64,000 nucleotides of DNA from an uncultured Nioella sp. (GCA_947498125.1 CANMJH010000001.1:496001-560000), one strand, 5' to 3'. Positions 27,202 to 36,899 are shown, counted from the stretch's first letter. Translations and numbers: made by a program. The notes: generated by a model not told the origin, from the sequence alone.

Positions 27202-28496
27202 TGGCTGCCCCTCAACCTAAATTGGACCCGCTGGCCGCTCGGCTGGAAGGGCTAAGCTTGCCAAAGGGCGCAGCTTGGGCAACCGATGCACGGGAAGCCG
27301 CCCTTGGCCGTTTGACTGCAATGGGCTTGCCGACCAAGCGCGATGAGTATTGGAAATACACCGATCCAAGCAGCCTGACGCAAGCGGGCGCGCCAAAAGC
27401 GACGCTGTTCGACACCGGCGAGGCGCCGCTGTTTGATGCCGTGGACCGGTTGAAGCTGGTCTTCGTTGACGGCGTTTTTGATGCGGCGTTGAGCGATAGT
27501 TTCGACTTAGAAGGTGTTGAAATAGAACAAATTTCCGACGCCATGTCGCATGACATTCATTGGGCGAAGGACGTCTACGGTGTGCTTGAAGCGGATGGCC
27601 AAAACCCGGTTGAGCGCCCATTGGCGGCGCTGAACACCGCCTTCGCGGCAGAAGGTGTTGCGATCCGTGTGACCGGCGACGTGTCCAAGCCGATTAACTT
27701 CGTCTACCTGCACCGCAATGAAACCTCGGACGCGATGTTGCATCATGTGATCCGTGTCGAAAAAGACGCTAAGCTGACGCTATTGGAAAATGGTCCGGCG
27801 GCAGCGCGTTTTTCGAAGTCGATGGAAGTTGATATCGCAGATGGGGCAGAGTTCCATCATGTGCGCGCCCAGGGCCGTGATCATGAGCGCCGGGCCTCGA
27901 CCCATATTTTCACGCGTTTGGGCGAGCGCTCTGTGTTCAAATCCTTTACCCTGACCGTGAACGGCGTGCTGACCCGCAATGAAGCTGTGATTGATATTCG
28001 CGGTGACAATGCGGTGGCTCATATTGCAGGCGCTGCGCTTGGCGACGGGGCGACAGGTGATTTTCACCATGACGACACCGTTTTCATTACCCATGACGCG
28101 CAACATTGCGAAAGCCGTCAGGTCTTTAAAAAGGTGCTCCGCAATGGAGCGACGGGTGTCTTTCAAGGCAAAATCCTTGTTAAGCCAGACGCGCAGAAAA
28201 CCGATGGCTATCAGCTAAGCCAATCGCTGCTTTTGGATGACGATTCCATCTTCCAGGCCAAGCCAGAGCTGGAAATCTACGCCGATGACGTTGTGTGCAG
28301 CCACGGCTCGACCACGGGCGCGATCGATGAAGAGGCGCTGTTTTACCTGCGCTCTCGCGGTGTTCCGGAAGGCCCGGCAACGGATCTGTTGGTCTTGGCC
28401 TTTTTGGCGGAAGCAATCGACGAGATTGAAGACGAATCCCTGCGCGAAGACATTCTGGCGCGGCTCGAAGGCTGGCTTGAAAGACACGGGAGCTGA
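27201..28496 (+). CDS. sufD: Fe-S assembly protein SufD
   Basis: This 431-residue paralogue of SufB completes the SufBC2D complex. It has the typical N-terminal helical region with KRDEYWKYTDPSSL, a beta-helix core and the conserved C-terminal CSHGSTTGAIDEEALFYLRSRGVPEGPATDLLVLAFL. ATG 27201 overlaps the sufC stop, with GGAGG just before it. No oddities. Confidence 0.96.
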   Translation: MAAPQPKLDPLAARLEGLSLPKGAAWATDAREAALGRLTAMGLPTKRDEYWKYTDPSSLTQAGAPKATLFDTGEAPLFDAVDRLKLVFVDGVFDAALSDSFDLEGVEIEQISDAMSHDIHWAKDVYGVLEADGQNPVERPLAALNTAFAAEGVAIRVTGDVSKPINFVYLHRNETSDAMLHHVIRVEKDAKLTLLENGPAAARFSKSMEVDIADGAEFHHVRAQGRDHERRASTHIFTRLGERSVFKSFTLTVNGVLTRNEAVIDIRGDNAVAHIAGAALGDGATGDFHHDDTVFITHDAQHCESRQVFKKVLRNGATGVFQGKILVKPDAQKTDGYQLSQSLLLDDDSIFQAKPELEIYADDVVCSHGSTTGAIDEEALFYLRSRGVPEGPATDLLVLAFLAEAIDEIEDESLREDILARLEGWLERHGS

Positions 28497-28499
28497 CAC

Positions 28500-29030
28500 T
28501 TGGCTGTCACCACCAATATCTTGCGTTCTTATGTGGCGCCGCGACTGGTGTTGCGGCGCCTCATTGCCTCAACCTCTGTTGATGATCGCCCCGAGGCGCG
28601 GGGGTTCATTTATCTGCTGGTTGGGTTCTTTTTGCTGTTTGTTGGGCAAATCCCTGACCTAATGGGCATCGGGATCAATGGGTTTGAGGTTTCGGACGAA
28701 GCGTTTGGCGAGGATGGGCGGCCATCGGTGCAGCAAAGCCTGATGATCACGCTGTTTTTTACACTGACGGTGTGGCCCATCGTGTTTTATCTGATCGGCG
28801 GTCTGTCACATGTGATTGCTAAACTTGTCGGAGGGCAGGGCGAAGCGGCCCATGCACGCCTGGCGCTCTTTTGGGCGGTTCTGGCGGTGTCTCCGCTGTT
28901 TTTGCTCCGTGGAATTGGCAGTGTCAGCCAAGTGCCGGCGCTTGTTCAGACCTGTAACTGGGCCATTGTCTTGGCATTTTTCTGGATCTGGCTGATGGGC
29001 CTTTATGAAGCGGAACGTGCAAATGCCTGA
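28500..29030 (+). CDS. YIP1-like membrane protein 1
   Basis: A 176-residue protein with four to five hydrophobic segments (about residues 39-56, 79-101, 119-138 and 148-168) in the plan of the YIP1 family. The start is TTG at 28500, preceded by GGGAG. It begins directly after sufD and its stop overlaps the start of a second, similar gene. Function in bacteria is unknown; membership in the suf operon is clear from spacing. Confidence 0.7.
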   Translation: MAVTTNILRSYVAPRLVLRRLIASTSVDDRPEARGFIYLLVGFFLLFVGQIPDLMGIGINGFEVSDEAFGEDGRPSVQQSLMITLFFTLTVWPIVFYLIGGLSHVIAKLVGGQGEAAHARLALFWAVLAVSPLFLLRGIGSVSQVPALVQTCNWAIVLAFFWIWLMGLYEAERANA

Positions 29031-29607
29031 GTTTTTAAACGCCTCGGGAATTATGGAATTGATCCGTATGATGGTCACGGATCCGCGCGCCGCTTTTCGG
29101 CGTGTTGATGCGGCGGGTCTTCCGGTCAATGCTCTGTGGCTGATTTTTCTGATCCTGTCTGCTGCGGGCGCGATCATAAACATCGTGACCCTCGATTTAA
29201 CGCCCGAGATTTTCCGCGCCGGGCTGCCGCCAATGACAAGCATGGTCGCGTCTATGGCCGAGCTTTTCTTTTCAATGACGGTGCTGTTTGGGGCTTATGT
29301 GATTGGGCGCAAGTGCCGGGGAACCGGTCGGTTCGATCAGGTTTTGGCCGCTGTTTGCCTGATAAAAATGATGAGCGTTTCAATCTCGATTTTGCAAATT
29401 GTCGCCATCTTCATGATGCCGCTTTTGGCGTCGCTTTTGGGCTTTGTCGGTCTGGTCTATATGCTCTGGCTGATGGTGCAGCTCATTTCGGAAGTCCATG
29501 GGTTTACCCAATTGTCATTGGTATTTTTGGGCGTCATTTTCTCCTTACTTGCCGCGTTTTTTCTTTTTGGCATCCTCCTCACAACCTTCGGCGTAAAGCC
29601 TCTTTGA
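29023..29607 (+). CDS. YIP1-like membrane protein 2
   Basis: About 194 residues with a soluble N-terminus (ASGIMELIRMMVTDPRAAFRRVDAAGLP) followed by five hydrophobic segments; this opening is typical of YIP1-family proteins. I prefer ATG 29023, which overlaps the stop of the previous gene, over ATG 29005. It ends 19 nt before sufS. Together with the preceding gene it forms a tandem pair of related membrane proteins. Confidence 0.75.
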   Translation: MPEFLNASGIMELIRMMVTDPRAAFRRVDAAGLPVNALWLIFLILSAAGAIINIVTLDLTPEIFRAGLPPMTSMVASMAELFFSMTVLFGAYVIGRKCRGTGRFDQVLAAVCLIKMMSVSISILQIVAIFMMPLLASLLGFVGLVYMLWLMVQLISEVHGFTQLSLVFLGVIFSLLAAFFLFGILLTTFGVKPL

Positions 29608-29626
29608 CGATGGAACCTCGCATCCC

Positions 29627-30847
29627 ATGTATGATATCGAAAAAATCCGGGCCGATTTCCCTATCCTGTCGCGAGAGGTGAATGGCAAACCGCTTGTCTA
29701 TCTCGATAACGGCGCATCGGCCCAAAAACCTCAGGTGGTGATCGATGCCGTGACGCGCGGCTATGCCGAAGAATATGCAAATGTGCATCGCGGCCTACAT
29801 TATCTGTCGAACCTCGCGACCGAGAAATACGAAGGCGTGCGCGGCACGATTGCGCGGTTCTTGGGGGTGAAAGACGAAAATGAGATCGTTTTTACCAGCG
29901 GCACAACCGAGGCCATAAACCTTGTCAGCTACGCATGGGCCGCGCCGCGAATGGGGCCGGGCGATGAGATTATCCTGAGCGCGGCAGAGCATCACGCCAA
30001 TATCATTCCGTGGCATTTCCTGCGCGAGCGCCTAGGGGTGAAACTGGTCTGGGTCGATTTGGACGCCAATGATGAGATCGACCCCGAGGCGGTATTGTCG
30101 GCCATCACGCCAAAAACGAAACTGATTGCCGTGACCCATATGTCCAACGTCCTCGGCACTGTGGTGGATGTGAAAACCATCGTAGCAGGGGCGCATGAAC
30201 AAGGCGTGCCGGTTTTGGTCGATGGCAGTCAGGCAACGGTGCATATGCCCGTCAATCTCGACGAACTTGGCGCGGATTTTTATGCAATCACCGGGCACAA
30301 GCTGTATGGGCCGTCAGGATCCGGTGCGATCCATATTCGAAAAGACCGTTTAGCCGAGATGCAGCCCTTTTTGGGCGGCGGCGATATGATCCGCGATGTA
30401 GGGCGCGAAGAGGTGACCTACGCTGATGCGCCGATGAAGTTCGAAGCGGGCACGCCCGGCATCGTGCAGCAAATTGGGCTCGGCGTTGCGCTGGAGTATC
30501 TGATGGAGCTGGGCATGGAAAATGTCGCGGCCCATGAACGCCGCCTGCGCGATTACGCGCGTACGAAGTTGGATGGGCTGAACTGGCTGAATATTCAGGG
30601 AAACTCCGCCACCAAAGGGGCTATATTCTCCTTCACGTTGGAAGGCGCAGCGCATCCGCATGATATTTCAACCGTGCTGGATAAACGCGGCGTCGCCGTG
30701 CGGGCTGGGCATCACTGTGCCCAGCCATTGATGGATGTTCTGGGTGTTTCGGCGACCTGCCGCGCAAGTTTCGGACTTTACAATACACAAGCTGAGGTGG
30801 ACACGCTGGTGGACGCATTGGAGCTGTGTCACGAGCTTTTCGCCTGA
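29627..30847 (+). CDS. sufS: cysteine desulfurase SufS
   Basis: A 406-residue group-II desulfurase supplying persulfide to SufBCD. It begins MYDIEKIRADFPILSREVNGKPLVYLDNGASAQKP, has FTSGTTEAINLV, the PLP-lysine motif FYAITGHKLYGPSGSGA and the active-site RAGHHCAQPLM with Cys in a short loop, which distinguishes SufS from IscS. SufS needs a SufE or SufU partner; none is in this operon. Likely the last gene: GC-rich hairpins at 30875-30920 follow. Confidence 0.95.
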   Translation: MYDIEKIRADFPILSREVNGKPLVYLDNGASAQKPQVVIDAVTRGYAEEYANVHRGLHYLSNLATEKYEGVRGTIARFLGVKDENEIVFTSGTTEAINLVSYAWAAPRMGPGDEIILSAAEHHANIIPWHFLRERLGVKLVWVDLDANDEIDPEAVLSAITPKTKLIAVTHMSNVLGTVVDVKTIVAGAHEQGVPVLVDGSQATVHMPVNLDELGADFYAITGHKLYGPSGSGAIHIRKDRLAEMQPFLGGGDMIRDVGREEVTYADAPMKFEAGTPGIVQQIGLGVALEYLMELGMENVAAHERRLRDYARTKLDGLNWLNIQGNSATKGAIFSFTLEGAAHPHDISTVLDKRGVAVRAGHHCAQPLMDVLGVSATCRASFGLYNTQAEVDTLVDALELCHELFA

Positions 30848-30874
30848 CCGTCAAGGGGGAGCGCCGCGCGTCAA

Positions 30875-30920
30875 GCCCCTAACGGGGCCCTCCTTGCGGC
30901 GCGGCATCCGCGCGCCTTTT
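30875..30920 (+). terminator. likely terminator region after sufS
   Basis: GCCCC-taac-GGGGC (30875-30888) is followed by GCGCGG-cat-CCGCGC (30899-30913) and GCCTTTT. The second stem plus short T-tract is the better intrinsic terminator. Confidence 0.55.
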
Positions 30921-30999
30921 GAGGGGACGGAATTCTAAAGATATAGGTGGGCTTTTTGCATTGCGGGGGGTCGGGCGCGGCGCTATACCGCTCTGGCAC

Positions 31000-31076
<77 letters not shown>

Positions 31077-31078
31077 AA

Positions 31079-31098
31079 CTCTCTTCGATATAAGAGAG
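31079..31098 (+). other. hairpin immediately 3' of tRNA-Arg
   Basis: CTCTCTT-cgatat-AAGAGAG starts 3 nt after the tRNA end. There is no T-tract; it may be a processing or weak termination structure. Confidence 0.4.
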
Positions 31099-31247
31099 GC
31101 CGAACTTCGAAGAACAGAATTAGACGACAGGTGTTTCGCAGCAGCGCCCGGAGAATGACGCGTTCGAATTTTGTCGATCCGACCACGCCACTTGCCATTT
31201 TGCGCATTTGACCAAGTTTGGATTATGGCCGAATTCCGGTCCGGCCT

Positions 31248-33164
31248 TTACCGGCGCTTAGGTGGGGCTTTCCCGCCCTTTGCGGCCTTCGCTGCGGCGG
31301 TGCGGGCGCGGTTCTTTTTGCTGCTTGGCTTGCCCTTGGAGGGCGCAGGCGGCTTTGAGCCTTCGGCGCGCGGCTTGCGGGGTTTGTCCTTACCTTTAGG
31401 CTTGCCGGGCTTAGCGCCGTCGCCGGTTCTGAAATCATCCTTTGGCTTGCCGCCCTTTGGGCGGTCCGTGTCCGCAGTTTTAGGGCCGGGCGCCGGGCCG
31501 TCTGAGCGAGGTTTGCGCGGTTTGCGATCGTCAGGGCGCGGCTTGCCTTTACCGTCGCGCTGGAACTTTGGCCTGCTGAAGGCAGGAAGGTCAGGGGCTT
31601 TGTCCAAACGCACCAGATCTTTCGATCCTTCAATTTTCATCGCCGGACCAACAGTTTTCAGAAACCCATCCACACTGCCTTTGCGGATCTCAACATATGA
31701 CAGATCATCCGCAATTCGGATTGCGCCGATATCGTCTTTGGTCAGGCCGCCTGCTTTGCAGACCATAGGCAACAAATGACGCGGCGAGGCGTTTTGGTTG
31801 CGCCCCTCAGAAAGGGAGAACCAGACACTTGGGCCAAACTCTTCGCGCGGGGCCTTGGGCTTGGCGCTTTGGGGGGCGCTAAGCTCTTCCGGGGCGGTGT
31901 GGCTTTTCTTGTGCTGGCGAAGATAGGCCGCTGCAATTTGCTCGGGTGTGAATGCGCTCAGCAAAGTATCAACCGCGGCGCGCTCATTTTCACCGATCTC
32001 TGCCTGCCACTCGTCCGAAGACAGAAGCCGCGCTTGATCGCGCTCATGCACTTCCTCGGCAGAGGGAGCTGCGCCCCAGCTGGCGCTTAACTTAGCGAAT
32101 TTCAAAATCCGCTCGGCCTTTTTGCGGGCAGAAGGCGGAACGACCAAAGCGCTTACGCCTTTGCGTCCTGCGCGCCCGGTCCTGCCAGAGCGGTGCAGCA
32201 AGGTTTCATGGCTGCCGGGCAATTCGGCATGAACCACAAGATCAAGATTGGGCAGATCAATGCCACGGGCAGCAACATCCGTTGCGACGCAGACCCGTGC
32301 GCGCCCATCGCGCATGGCTTGCAGCGCATTCGAGCGTTCGCTTTGCGTCAATTCGCCAGACAGCGCCACTACCGAAAAACCGCGATTTGACAGCCGTGTT
32401 GTAAGGCGGCCAACCATTGCGCGCGTGTTGCAAAACACGATGGCATTTGGTGCCTCATAGTAGCGCAATACGTTGATAACGGCGTTTTCACCATCGCGCG
32501 GAGCAACAGACATGGCGCGATATTCGATATCGGCATGTTGCTTTTGTTCGCTGACCGTCGAGATGCGTTCGGCGTTGCGCTGATAACTGGTGGCAAGGCT
32601 GGCAATGGCGCGCGGGACTGTCGCAGAAAACAGCAGCGTCTGGCGCTCATCGGGCGTTTCGCCAAGAATGAACTCAAGGTCTTCGCGAAAGCCCAGATCT
32701 AGCATTTCGTCGGCCTCATCCAGAACGACGGCGCCGACGGAAGACAGATCAATCGAACCACGCATGATGTGATCGCGAAGACGCCCGGGCGTTGCAACAA
32801 CGATATGCGCGCCACGGGCAAGTGCCCGCCGTTCGTCGCGCATGTCCATTCCGCCCACACAGGACGCCATAACAGCCCCAGCATCTGCATAAAGCCACGC
32901 CAGCTCGCGCTTGACTTGCATCGCCAATTCACGCGTTGGGGCGATAACCAAAGCAAGCGGCGCGCCGCGGCCCGTAAAATTATCGCCATCGCCAAGGATT
33001 GTCGGCGCAATGGCAAGGCCGAAGCCGATGGTCTTGCCGGACCCGGTTTGTGCGGAAACCAGAAGATCGCGTCCTTCGTATTCTGGCGCAGAGACGGCTT
33101 CTTGAACGGGGGTAAGGGCGTCATACCCTTTGCGGGCGAGCGCATCAGCGATAGTTTTTTTCAC
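31248..33164 (-). CDS. DEAD-box RNA helicase (DeaD/DbpA-like) with basic tail
   Basis: A 638-residue ATP-dependent RNA helicase. The core has ALTPVQEAVSAPEYEGRDLLVSAQTGSGKT (Q motif and Walker A), PTRELA, VLDEADEMLDLGF, SATVPR, and HRSGRTGRAGRKG. After residue about 470 comes a DbpA/RNA-recognition-like domain (LLPMVCKAGGLTKDDIGAIRIADDLSYVEI). The last 130 residues are a Lys/Arg/Pro-rich tail, expected to bind RNA. The likely role is ribosome assembly or cold adaptation. The start is GTG at 33164 without a strong ribosome site. Confidence 0.93.
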   Translation of the reverse strand: MKKTIADALARKGYDALTPVQEAVSAPEYEGRDLLVSAQTGSGKTIGFGLAIAPTILGDGDNFTGRGAPLALVIAPTRELAMQVKRELAWLYADAGAVMASCVGGMDMRDERRALARGAHIVVATPGRLRDHIMRGSIDLSSVGAVVLDEADEMLDLGFREDLEFILGETPDERQTLLFSATVPRAIASLATSYQRNAERISTVSEQKQHADIEYRAMSVAPRDGENAVINVLRYYEAPNAIVFCNTRAMVGRLTTRLSNRGFSVVALSGELTQSERSNALQAMRDGRARVCVATDVAARGIDLPNLDLVVHAELPGSHETLLHRSGRTGRAGRKGVSALVVPPSARKKAERILKFAKLSASWGAAPSAEEVHERDQARLLSSDEWQAEIGENERAAVDTLLSAFTPEQIAAAYLRQHKKSHTAPEELSAPQSAKPKAPREEFGPSVWFSLSEGRNQNASPRHLLPMVCKAGGLTKDDIGAIRIADDLSYVEIRKGSVDGFLKTVGPAMKIEGSKDLVRLDKAPDLPAFSRPKFQRDGKGKPRPDDRKPRKPRSDGPAPGPKTADTDRPKGGKPKDDFRTGDGAKPGKPKGKDKPRKPRAEGSKPPAPSKGKPSSKKNRARTAAAKAAKGGKAPPKRR

Positions 33165-33345
33165 GGGCGAGGTTCTTTTGTATCGGCAGGTGATGTCAGG
33201 CAGGATTGCCGCGCATCTTCCAAGGTTAAAGACAGCCCAGTATCTGCTGGTGGCCTATTTGTATAGGCTGGGATGGATGGTCTTTGGCAAATACTGGTAT
33301 TTTGCGTTCAGGGCGCAGGGATCGGGCCCTATGCGAACGGTAGAA

Positions 33346-33359
33346 GGTCCATATGGACC
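33346..33359. promoter_or_regulatory. 14-bp palindrome between deaD-like gene and tRNA-Ser
   Basis: GGTCCATATGGACC is a perfect palindrome in the 227-bp spacer (33165-33391), 182 bp before the helicase start and downstream of the tRNA-Ser gene. It may be an operator or form a hairpin; nothing else recognisable lies in the spacer. Confidence 0.3.
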
Positions 33360-33391
33360 GCATCGCAATTCTGACCTGATCCAAGGGATTA

Positions 33392-33481
33392 TGGCGGAGA
33401 GACAGGGATTCGAACCCTGGAGACGGTCTCCCGCCTACACACTTTCCAGGCGTGCGCCTTCGACCACTCGGCCACCTCTCC
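33392..33481 (-). tRNA. tRNA-Ser (anticodon GGA)
   Basis: A 90-nt class-II tRNA on the minus strand: GGAGAGG acceptor pairing with TCTCTCC, D-arm TGGCCGAGTGGT, anticodon loop CTGGAAA (anticodon GGA), long variable arm, T-loop GTTCGAATC and encoded CCA. Confidence 0.97.
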
Positions 33482-33554
33482 GTGAGGAGGGGCAATAGCC
33501 CAAGCTCACGACTGGACGCAAGGGGGGCAAGCGGTAATTTTGACGTTTTTTGGC

Positions 33555-34532
33555 TTAACGCACCGATAGGTTTTGCATCTTTGTGAGATTGGCGGCGCAG
33601 CCGATCAATGCAGCATAGTCATCTGTCACAAGAGAGACGGCAAACTTGTCCATAAACGGGCCAAACCTGCCTTTTGCGCGAAACGCGGATGCAAAGCCTA
33701 GCTTGCCCAGCCAAGGCGCCGTTGCGCGCGCCATGCCGCCGACCAGATATAATCCGCCAAAGGGCAGGTGGATAAGCGCGAGATCCCCCATGACGGTGCC
33801 AAGGATCTCGGAATAAAGTCTCAAAGTTTCAATTGCGCCCGCATCGCCGTCTTCTGCCTTCGAAATCACTTCGCGGCCCGTACGGTTTTGATTGTGCAGA
33901 TGGCGGTCGATATTTTCCAACCCGCGACCCGAAAGCGCCTCTTCTACCGAGGCGAACCCATGGGTTTCCACCAGGCTTTCGGCCAGCGCCCTCAGCGAAG
34001 AAGAATGCTGCGGCAATGAGATATGGCCGCATTCTGCCGGCGGAACGATTTGGCTGGCGTCATCGTAAAAGACCGGTGCGATATTCATGCCCGTGCCTAG
34101 ACCTACGACCAGCTTTGTGGCCTTTGTCGCGGGGGCTGGGCCGGCCAAAACCGTGCCCAAAAACTCTGGGCCAAGATGTGGCAATGCAAAGCCTTGCGCC
34201 TGAAGGTCATTGATCACTGCCAAATTTGGCGCGCCCGTCACCTCGGCCAATTCGCTTGTGTCGAATTGCCATTTCAGGTTGGTCATCATCCCTTTGCCAT
34301 CATGAACCGGCCCAGCCATGGCAACGCATGCACCTGACAAGGCGCCGGGGGTTTCTTGCGCTAGGTAATCGCGCAAAATCGTGGCGAGGTCATCATAGCT
34401 TGCATTGGCATAACGCCGAATGGTGTTGGCGCGCAGCGTGACGCCCTCGGCAAGGGCCAGGCGCGTATTCGTGCCGCCAACATCTGCAACCAGAGATAAG
34501 CCAGAAAGGGGGGTCTTCATTTTAATGTTCAT
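33555..34532 (-). CDS. glk: glucokinase
   Basis: A 325-residue Glk-family kinase that makes glucose-6-phosphate from glucose and ATP. Motifs: VADVGGTNTRLAL (phosphate 1), CVAMAGPV, LAVINDLQAQG with the catalytic Asp, VVGLGTGMN (phosphate 2), PAECGHISL and LVGGMARA. The ATG overlaps the stop of the GH1 gene (ATGA), so the two are translationally coupled. It would trap glucose released by the neighbouring glucosidases. Confidence 0.93.
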   Translation of the reverse strand: MNIKMKTPLSGLSLVADVGGTNTRLALAEGVTLRANTIRRYANASYDDLATILRDYLAQETPGALSGACVAMAGPVHDGKGMMTNLKWQFDTSELAEVTGAPNLAVINDLQAQGFALPHLGPEFLGTVLAGPAPATKATKLVVGLGTGMNIAPVFYDDASQIVPPAECGHISLPQHSSSLRALAESLVETHGFASVEEALSGRGLENIDRHLHNQNRTGREVISKAEDGDAGAIETLRLYSEILGTVMGDLALIHLPFGGLYLVGGMARATAPWLGKLGFASAFRAKGRFGPFMDKFAVSLVTDDYAALIGCAANLTKMQNLSVR

Positions 34533-35857
34533 CCACTATGGGCGAGACGGTCAACGAGCGCGTGATAAGACGCTTTTGGGGTGCGCTGCAAGGTTTCGAA
34601 GTCCACATGCACCAACCCAAAGCGTTTTTCGTACCCAAAAGACCACTCGTAATTGTCCATAAGGGACCAAATAAAATACCCGCGCAGGTCGACGCCCTCG
34701 GAAATTGCCTTCCGGCATGCGTCCAGATGGGCATCCAAATAGGCAAGACGCGGGGCATCATCGACGTGGCCCGCATGAATTTCATCGGCGTTGGCCATGC
34801 CGTTTTCTGTGATGTAGATCGGAAGATCCGGGGCGTATTCGAGCGCTGTGCGCTTGATGAATTGATACAGGGCGTCCGGGCATATTTCCCATCCCATTTG
34901 AGTTTTGGGCAGCGGGCCCTCTACTTCACGGTAATGCGGCCATGGGCCGTCGCTGTGCTCCAGCAGTTTCCTTGTATAAAAGTTCAGGCCAACCCAATCC
35001 AGAGGGGTCGAGATCGTTTCGAAATCCCCGTCCCAGCCTTTTGGCAAATGTGGCTCAAGCCCTTCAAGTACCTCGCTTGGATAAGCGCCTTTGAACACGC
35101 CGCCCAAAAAGAACCGGTTATAGATTGCGTCATACCGGGCGGCCGCTGCGCGCGCCTCGGCAGTGTCTTGTGCCGGATCAGCCCATTCGAGATTAAAGAC
35201 GCCTCCTAGGTTTTTCAGACCGGCGGCCCGCATCACAGAAATAGCGCGGCCATGGGCAACAAGGACATGATGCATGGCGCGGGCGGTGGCCCGAATATCG
35301 CGCAAACCCGGCGCATGGTGGCCCTCGAAATGCGACAGCCATGTTACGCACCACGGCTCGTTTATGGGGGCAACGGACCACAATCGGTCGCCCAACCTGT
35401 CTGCAATCACCTGAGCAAAATCGGCGAACCAATGTGTGATATCCGGGTTCCGCCACCCACCCAGATCAGCAAGGGGCTGCGGCATTTCCCAGTGATATAG
35501 CGTTGCAGCCGGCTTTAGATCGCGTTCCAGTAAGCCGTCGACAAGTCTATCATAAAAATCAAGCCCTTGCTGGTTTAGTGCGCCACGCCCCTCGGGCATG
35601 ACGCGCGCCCAAGAAGTCGAGAAACGATAGGCATCCACGCCAAGGCCTTTGATAAGATCCAGATCTTCGTCAAGCCGCAAATAATGCTCGCAAGCGCGCC
35701 TGCCATCCTCGGCGCGCACAACATTTCCGGGCGTAGCGGCGAAGCTGTCCCAATGTGTCAGCCCAGCACCGCCCAATCCGTGGCCTTCGATTTGATAGGC
35801 AGAGGTGGCAGCCCCGAATTGAAAGCCATGGGGAAAATCTGATCGTGTCCAAGACAT
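34529..35857 (-). CDS. GH1 beta-glucosidase
   Basis: A 442-residue family-1 glycoside hydrolase, cytosolic (no signal peptide). N-terminal FPHGFQFGAATSAYQIEG, acid/base Glu in APINEPWCVTW, nucleophile Glu in IYITENGMA and the C-terminal GYFIWSLMDNYEWSFGYEKRFGLVHVD. Start ATG 35857 is preceded by GAGG at 7 nt; a frame upstream to 35953 overlaps the regulator gene. The exact substrate cannot be read from sequence; the locus also handles alpha-glucosides. Confidence 0.93.
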   Translation of the reverse strand: MSWTRSDFPHGFQFGAATSAYQIEGHGLGGAGLTHWDSFAATPGNVVRAEDGRRACEHYLRLDEDLDLIKGLGVDAYRFSTSWARVMPEGRGALNQQGLDFYDRLVDGLLERDLKPAATLYHWEMPQPLADLGGWRNPDITHWFADFAQVIADRLGDRLWSVAPINEPWCVTWLSHFEGHHAPGLRDIRATARAMHHVLVAHGRAISVMRAAGLKNLGGVFNLEWADPAQDTAEARAAAARYDAIYNRFFLGGVFKGAYPSEVLEGLEPHLPKGWDGDFETISTPLDWVGLNFYTRKLLEHSDGPWPHYREVEGPLPKTQMGWEICPDALYQFIKRTALEYAPDLPIYITENGMANADEIHAGHVDDAPRLAYLDAHLDACRKAISEGVDLRGYFIWSLMDNYEWSFGYEKRFGLVHVDFETLQRTPKASYHALVDRLAHSG

Positions 35858-35867
35858 GCTAAGGCCT

Positions 35868-36899
35868 CTAAATCTGGGCTGGGCCGGTCGAGCTTCCAAG
35901 AACCAATTGCGCTTCCAGCAATGTTTGTTTTGGGCCGATACCGGGGGTTTCAATCATCTCGACCAACATCTCGCCAGCAAGGCGGCCGGCTTGGCGAACC
36001 GAGGACCGCGTTGCTGTAAACATCGGAACATCGCCGCCGTTTCCAAGATAGCTGAGCGCATCATCATGGGTGATTAGGCTGATCTCGCGTCCAAGGCGTT
36101 GGCCGCGATCCTCAACCGCGCGGCGCACCCCAAGCGCGGGGATCAACGACGAGACCAAAAAGGCCGTAGGAGGGTTCTTATGAGCCAGCATTTTATGTGC
36201 GGCTTCATAGCCATAATGTTCGGTCATTTCATCGCTGCTCATCAGCTCGGGATCATGGGTTAGCCCATGCTGGGCCAGCGCGGTTTCAAATCCCTGCCGG
36301 CGGCGCATTGCAAAATCCATGTCCTCAAGACCATTAATCATCGCAATGCGTTTATGACCTAAATCGCAGAGTAGTTTCGTAGCTCGCGCAAAGGCGCGGC
36401 GATTGTTCACATCCACCCAAGAATAGTCATTCACATCAACTGGCGCGCGGCCATGAACAACAAAGGGCAGGCCAATTTCCTGCAATAGGGCGATCCGGCT
36501 GTCGTTTTCGCGCGGTCCATGCACAACAATTCCGTCTACGCTTTGACGTCGGGCCATGGCGCGATAGGCGCTGTCTTCCTGATCATCGGGCACGACGGAA
36601 AGCATCATGTCATAGCCCGCCTTCGAATAGGCTTCTCCAGCTCCTGCGATGAAATCCGAAAAGATCGGATTCATCATCTCATGTTTGGTCGAGATCGGTA
36701 TGACATGACCCATTGTCATCGACCGTCCCGTTGCCAGGCTGCGGGCCCGTGTGGACGGGCGGTAATTGTGCTGTTCGGCGGCGGCCTTCACGCGAAGGCG
36801 GGTGGCCTCGCTGACTTCAGGATAGCCGTTTAGAGCCCGAGATACGGTGGTTTGGGATAGCCCCAAAAGTTGCGATAGCTCTTTTAAATTCTTTGCCAA
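35868..36899 (-). CDS. aglR: LacI-family repressor of the alpha-glucoside locus (AglR-like)
   Basis: A 343-residue repressor with the LacI helix-turn-helix LKELSQLLGLSQTTVSRALNGYPEVSEATRLRVKAAAEQHNYRPS and a periplasmic-binding-protein-like effector domain. I place the start at TTG 36899 because GGAGG lies 7 nt before it; the longer TTG at 36932 would read through the operator and lacks a site. AglR control of agl genes is known in Sinorhizobium. The two AAAGCGCTTT palindromes in the divergent spacer are its probable targets. bgl and glk lie downstream on the same strand. Confidence 0.88.
   Translation of the reverse strand: MAKNLKELSQLLGLSQTTVSRALNGYPEVSEATRLRVKAAAEQHNYRPSTRARSLATGRSMTMGHVIPISTKHEMMNPIFSDFIAGAGEAYSKAGYDMMLSVVPDDQEDSAYRAMARRQSVDGIVVHGPRENDSRIALLQEIGLPFVVHGRAPVDVNDYSWVDVNNRRAFARATKLLCDLGHKRIAMINGLEDMDFAMRRRQGFETALAQHGLTHDPELMSSDEMTEHYGYEAAHKMLAHKNPPTAFLVSSLIPALGVRRAVEDRGQRLGREISLITHDDALSYLGNGGDVPMFTATRSSVRQAGRLAGEMLVEMIETPGIGPKQTLLEAQLVLGSSTGPAQI

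Noticed and set aside
33346-33359. Palindrome GGTCCATATGGACC as a tRNA-Ser terminator
   Set aside because: No T-tract on either side; kept only as a low-confidence regulatory site.
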